A stretch of 64,000 bases of DNA from Bradyrhizobium elkanii USDA 76 (lineage in GTDB: Bacteria; Pseudomonadota; Alphaproteobacteria; Rhizobiales; Xanthobacteraceae). The position numbers and the translations under genes are program-made. Positions 60,921-64,000 of the stretch are shown here, piece after piece. Location of the stretch: contig NZ_CP066356.1 of NCBI RefSeq assembly GCF_023278185.1, positions 7,928,001 through 7,992,000 on the forward strand, read 5' to 3'. Position 1 is the first letter of the stretch. Each line of letters begins with the position of its first letter. The notes beneath the pieces are model-generated. The model ran no database searches. It was not told the DNA's origin and was given only the letters and a program-made list of their open reading frames with translations.

Positions 60921-61036
60921 ACAATCCTTCGTCGGGCACTGCGATCCCGACGAAGTCATGAACCACGAATTCACACCGGCGGCGCGACAAACGCCGAACT
61001 GGATTCTCGGTTCACTTGCGGAAACGACGGCCCAAG

Positions 61037-61120
61037 AAAAAAGGGCCGCTTGAATGAACAAGCGGCCCAAGTCTAGGGAGGAAACGCCCAAGGAGGGCAG
61101 CGATAGCGCGAGGCGCTACC
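61037..61120 (-). ncRNA. mmgR: suhB/mmgR-like small RNA (alpha-r8 family)
   Basis: On the minus strand the RNA contains CTCCTTGGGCGTTTCCTCCC, a C/U-rich anti-Shine-Dalgarno-like block, and ends in a perfect 10-bp stem (GGGCCGCTTG/CAAGCGGCCC) with TTTTTT. About 80 bases in total, as expected for mmgR, found upstream of suhB-like genes in Rhizobiales. The gene following here is a suhB-type phosphatase (hisN) on the other strand. The 5' end is estimated from a weak -10-like CATATTG. Identification is from memory of the family, not a covariance search. Confidence 0.7.
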
Positions 61121-61489
61121 GCACCGCAACAATATGCGACCGCGCTGCACAAAACGCAAGAACTTTCGAAACATTTCTTGGGTAATGTTGGAAAGTCTGG
61201 CGAAACTGCAACAGGCCGACAGGAGCGGCTTTCCGTATGTAGGATCAATATCTTACAAGGGAAGCCCCGAGCGGTCGGCGCTCCGCGCATAGCTTGTATA
61301 CCAGAATTCGCAACTTCGTGATCGAGGCCGAGACTCGGGACGCTTTCGAATCCGAAGCCAAATCGAAAGTCCGGAACCGCGTCATCGGGCTGGATAACAC
61401 TCCGTTAATCGTGCGCGCCGCGCCGGATTGAGCTAGGCAAGAACGCATTCGATTTCTACCGCGTCGTTTGCGCAGTTCAGGGACATGCC

Positions 61490-62269
61490 GTGACGGTCAT
61501 CGACTTTACCGCTTTCATCGGCCGCCTCGCGACCGCATCCGGCGAAACCATCCTGCCCTTCTTCCGCACCTCGCTCTCGGTCGACAACAAGAGCTCGAAC
61601 GATTTCGATCCGGTCACCGAAGCCGACCGGGCGGCGGAAGCCGTGATGCGGCGGCTGATCAAGTCGAACTTCCCCCAGCACGGCATCGTCGGCGAGGAGT
61701 TCGGCAATGAGCGCGAGGACGCCGACTATGTCTGGGTGCTCGATCCGATCGACGGCACGAAATCCTTCATCGCCGGCTTTCCGATCTGGGGCACGCTGAT
61801 CGCGCTGCTGCACAAAGGTACGCCGGTATTCGGCATGATGCACCAGCCCTATGTCGGCGAGCGCTTCTCCGGCGACAACGGCTCGGCGCACTACTCCGGC
61901 CCGTCGGGCGAACGGCGGCTCTCGGTGCGGCGCTGTGCGTCGCTGAAGGAGGCGACCGTCTTCACCACGAGCCCGCTGCTGATGAATCCGGATGACCGCG
62001 CCCGCTTCGGCCGCATCGAGAACGCGGCGCGCCTGTCGCGCTATGGCGGCGACTGCTACTCCTATTGCATGCTCGCCGCCGGCCATCTCGACCTCGTGGT
62101 CGAGACCGAGCTGAAGCCCTACGACATTGCCGGCCTGATCCCGATCGTCACCGGCGCCGGCGGCGTCGTCACCACCTGGGACGGCAAGCCGGCGCAAAGC
62201 GGCGGCCGGATCATCGCGGCCGGCGACCCGCGCGTGCACGAAGCGGCGATGAAGCTGCTGAACGCCTGA
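61490..62269 (+). CDS. hisN: Histidinol-phosphatase, inositol monophosphatase family, 259 aa
   Basis: IMPase fold: GIVGEEFGNE supplies the Mg-binding Glu pair, WVLDPIDGTKSFI the D-P-x-D-G-T motif, and LSRYGGDCYSYCMLAAG plus KPYDIAGLIPIV the third metal Asp. The GGDCY pattern is characteristic of the HisN branch rather than true SuhB. It dephosphorylates histidinol phosphate to histidinol in histidine synthesis. Length 259 matches. Start MTVIDFTAF. Bradyrhizobial hisN often lies near suhB-type sRNA; here the RNA is 370 bp upstream. Confidence 0.85.
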   Translation: MTVIDFTAFIGRLATASGETILPFFRTSLSVDNKSSNDFDPVTEADRAAEAVMRRLIKSNFPQHGIVGEEFGNEREDADYVWVLDPIDGTKSFIAGFPIWGTLIALLHKGTPVFGMMHQPYVGERFSGDNGSAHYSGPSGERRLSVRRCASLKEATVFTTSPLLMNPDDRARFGRIENAARLSRYGGDCYSYCMLAAGHLDLVVETELKPYDIAGLIPIVTGAGGVVTTWDGKPAQSGGRIIAAGDPRVHEAAMKLLNA

Positions 62270-62342
62270 GTTCCTGGCCTGATTCTTGAGTTGCCGGGCG
62301 TCTGATCTGCGCCCATCCTGACCGCAACCAGAAAAGTCAGGG

Positions 62343-63320
62343 ATGGGCGAGATGACGATGTGCGGCAGGCTGTTGGCGGCCCTTCTCCTGCTTCTCGCGC
62401 CCGTCACGGCTTCGGCCCAGGATTTCCCGACCAAGCCGGTCCGGCTGATCGTGCCGTTCCCGCCCGGCGGGCCGAACGACATCATCGCACGGGTGATCGG
62501 GCAGAAGATCTCGGAGCTCGCAAGGCAACCCGTCATCGTCGACAACCGCGCCGGCCAGGGCGGCGTGCTCGGCACCGACGCAGTCGCGAAGGCGGCGCCC
62601 GACGGCTACACGGTGGCGATCGCGAGCGCGGGCGCGCTGGCGATCAGCCCCAGCATGGAGAAGGTCGCCTACGACACGCTGCAGGACCTCGCGCCGGTGA
62701 CACTGGTCGCGACGGTGCCGGAGATGCTGGTGGTCGCCGCCAACGTGCCGGCAAAGAACATGAACGAACTGGTCGCGCTCGCCAAAGCGCAGCCGGGCAA
62801 GCTCAACTTCGCCTCCTCCGGCCCCGGCAGCCTGCCGCATCTCGCCTGCGAATTGTTCAAGCTGACGGCGAAGGTCGACATCGTGCACGTGCCCTATCGC
62901 GGTGCCGCGCCGGCGGTGAACGACCTGTTGGGCCAGCAGGTGCAGATGACCTTCCTCGACCTGCCGGTGATCCTGCCGCAGATCAAGGCGGGCGCGCTGC
63001 GGCCGATCGCGCTCGGCGGGCGCGAACGCGCGCCGACCGCGCCCGATGTGCCGACCACGGCGGAAACCGGCATGCCCGACCTGATCATCGAGAACTGGTA
63101 CGGCATGGTCGCGCCGGCCGGAACCCCGCCGGCGATCGTCGCCAGGCTGAACCAGCTCACCACCGCGGCGATGGCCGATCCGATGGTCAAGCAAAAGCTC
63201 GCCGAGCAAGGCCTGACGCTCGCCGGCGACACACCGGAGCATTTCCGCGACTTCATCGCCGCCGACATCAGGAAGTGGGCGAAGGTGATCCAGGACGCCG
63301 GCGTGGTGACGACGAAATGA
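62343..63320 (+). CDS. Bug/TctC family tripartite tricarboxylate-type binding protein, 325 aa
   Basis: Signal peptide from MGEMTMCGRLLAALLLLLAPVTASAQ, then FPTKPVRLIVPFPPGGPNDIIARVIGQKI, the Bug family motif (V-P-F-x-x-G-G), and NFASSGPGSLPHLACELF. Bug receptors are abundant in Bradyrhizobium and bind carboxylates; ligand not predictable. An ATG at 62352 or 62358 could also be the start. No TctA/TctB permease genes lie nearby, so it is an orphan receptor. Confidence 0.85.
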   Translation: MGEMTMCGRLLAALLLLLAPVTASAQDFPTKPVRLIVPFPPGGPNDIIARVIGQKISELARQPVIVDNRAGQGGVLGTDAVAKAAPDGYTVAIASAGALAISPSMEKVAYDTLQDLAPVTLVATVPEMLVVAANVPAKNMNELVALAKAQPGKLNFASSGPGSLPHLACELFKLTAKVDIVHVPYRGAAPAVNDLLGQQVQMTFLDLPVILPQIKAGALRPIALGGRERAPTAPDVPTTAETGMPDLIIENWYGMVAPAGTPPAIVARLNQLTTAAMADPMVKQKLAEQGLTLAGDTPEHFRDFIAADIRKWAKVIQDAGVVTTK

Positions 63321-63328
63321 GCCTGCCG

Positions 63329-64000
63329 TCAGCGCTGCGCTTCGGCGCGCAGATAGTCCACGAGCTGCTTGGCCGCCCGCGGCAGCGCCTTGAAGCTGCG
63401 CGCGCAGATCGTCAGCCGGCGGTTGGCCCAGGCGTCGCGGATCCTTATCGTCGTGATCGGCATCGACGCCGCGCAGCGCCGCGCCGCGGTCTCCGGGATC
63501 ACGGCGATGCCGACATCGGCGGCGACCATCTGGCAGATCGCGTCGAAGCCGCGCAGGCGGGCGCGGAAGCGCAGCCGCGCACCGAGCTTTGCGGCGTGCC
63601 GCGAGATATGAACCTGCAGCGCAGACGTTGCCGTGAGCCCGACGAAATCGCGGCCGACCACTTCCTGGAAGTCGATCTGGCGGCGGCCGCCGAGATCGCT
63701 GCGCCGCGACGCCACCAGCATCAGGCGGTCCTCGCTGAACAGAAAGCGCTCGACGCTGTCGGGCAGCGCGTGTTCCGCGGCGAAGCCGAGATCGGCGGCG
63801 CCGCTGGCGATCGCGGTCGCGATATCGGTGCTCTCGCGCTCCTCGACGTCGACGCTGATATCGGGATGCTCGTGCAGGAAGGCCGCGAGCGCGCGCGGCA
63901 GATGCTCCGACAGGCCCGAGGTGTTGGCGAGCAGCAGCACGTTGGCGCGCACGCCGCTGGCATAGGCGGCGAGATCGCTTTGCAGCGCCTCGACATTGTG
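63329..64000 (-). CDS. LysR family regulator, 3' part (5' end outside window)
   Basis: Only the effector domain is visible: NVLLLANTSGLSEHLPRALAAFLHEHPDISVDVEERESTDIATAI and onwards, ending LRAEAQR. The N-terminal winged helix is beyond base 64000; the frame is open to the window edge. Divergent arrangement cannot be judged. Downstream, convergent, is the Bug receptor gene 9 bp away. Typical LysR lobes with no distinguishing feature for the ligand. Confidence 0.85.
   Translation of the reverse strand, partial: HNVEALQSDLAAYASGVRANVLLLANTSGLSEHLPRALAAFLHEHPDISVDVEERESTDIATAIASGAADLGFAAEHALPDSVERFLFSEDRLMLVASRRSDLGGRRQIDFQEVVGRDFVGLTATSALQVHISRHAAKLGARLRFRARLRGFDAICQMVAADVGIAVIPETAARRCAASMPITTIRIRDAWANRRLTICARSFKALPRAAKQLVDYLRAEAQR

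Overview
High-GC alphaproteobacterial chromosome, most likely Bradyrhizobium or a close relative (Rhizobiales). The grounds are codon and protein character, about ten dispersed palindromic intergenic repeats of the Bradyrhizobium type, a CpdR-like cell-cycle receiver next to an N-formylglutamate amidohydrolase, a DUF1236 protein, and an sRNA resembling the rhizobial alpha-r8/mmgR (suhB) family. The taxon is inferred; no 16S gene is present. No insertion sequence, integrase, prophage or CRISPR array was seen.

Region 1 (1-10 kb): the end of an SDR gene, a DUF2478 remnant, a small zinc-ribbon protein, then a tight five-gene minus-strand operon (7700 to 2455) in which every junction is a 4-bp ATGA overlap: GNAT-like enzyme, ThiF/E1-like adenylyltransferase, polytopic membrane protein, second GNAT (YghO-like), Acg/nitroreductase-like flavoprotein. 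This looks like an uncharacterised membrane-linked adenylation, acylation and reduction pathway and is the best candidate for a new system. It is followed by pspA-yiaA with a divergent TetR gene and three identical operator palindromes between them.

Region 2 (10-31 kb): accessory metabolism and regulators. It holds a six-repeat protein of 666 aa, an MDR oxidoreductase/TetR divergent pair with a perfect palindrome, a three-domain PNPOx-FNR-ferredoxin fusion with GST, Rieske and two ACMSD-like amidohydrolases on one strand, DJ-1/GlxA and LysR/ChrA divergent pairs, rnk, and a ketopantoate-reductase-like gene divergent from a fused tandem TetR protein.

Region 3 (31-38 kb): a complete Liv-type ABC importer (binding protein, LivH, LivM, LivG, LivF). 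The substitutions in LivF Walker A (Lys to Arg) and the LivG signature (Gly to Ala) would fall in the same composite ATP site. An AraC regulator follows.

Region 4 (38-46.4 kb): a minus-strand guanidine operon. A guanidine-I (ykkC) riboswitch with a 12-bp intrinsic terminator precedes an ABC importer, two DUF1989 proteins (carboxyguanidine deiminase type) and a biotin-dependent urea/guanidine carboxylase. Together these should import guanidine and convert it to allophanate; no allophanate hydrolase lies in the window.

Region 5 (46.6-57 kb): envelope and surface proteins. They are a DUF1236/peptidoglycan-binding protein, a Gly/Tyr-rich secreted protein, a Pro/Ala-rich exported protein, an IalB-like protein translationally coupled to a 1468-aa YadA-type trimeric autotransporter, and an AraC regulator.

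Region 6 (57-64 kb): a LysR/GNAT pair, tRNA-Val(GAC), cpdR, N-formylglutamate amidohydrolase, the sRNA, hisN, a Bug-type binding protein and a LysR gene running off the window end.
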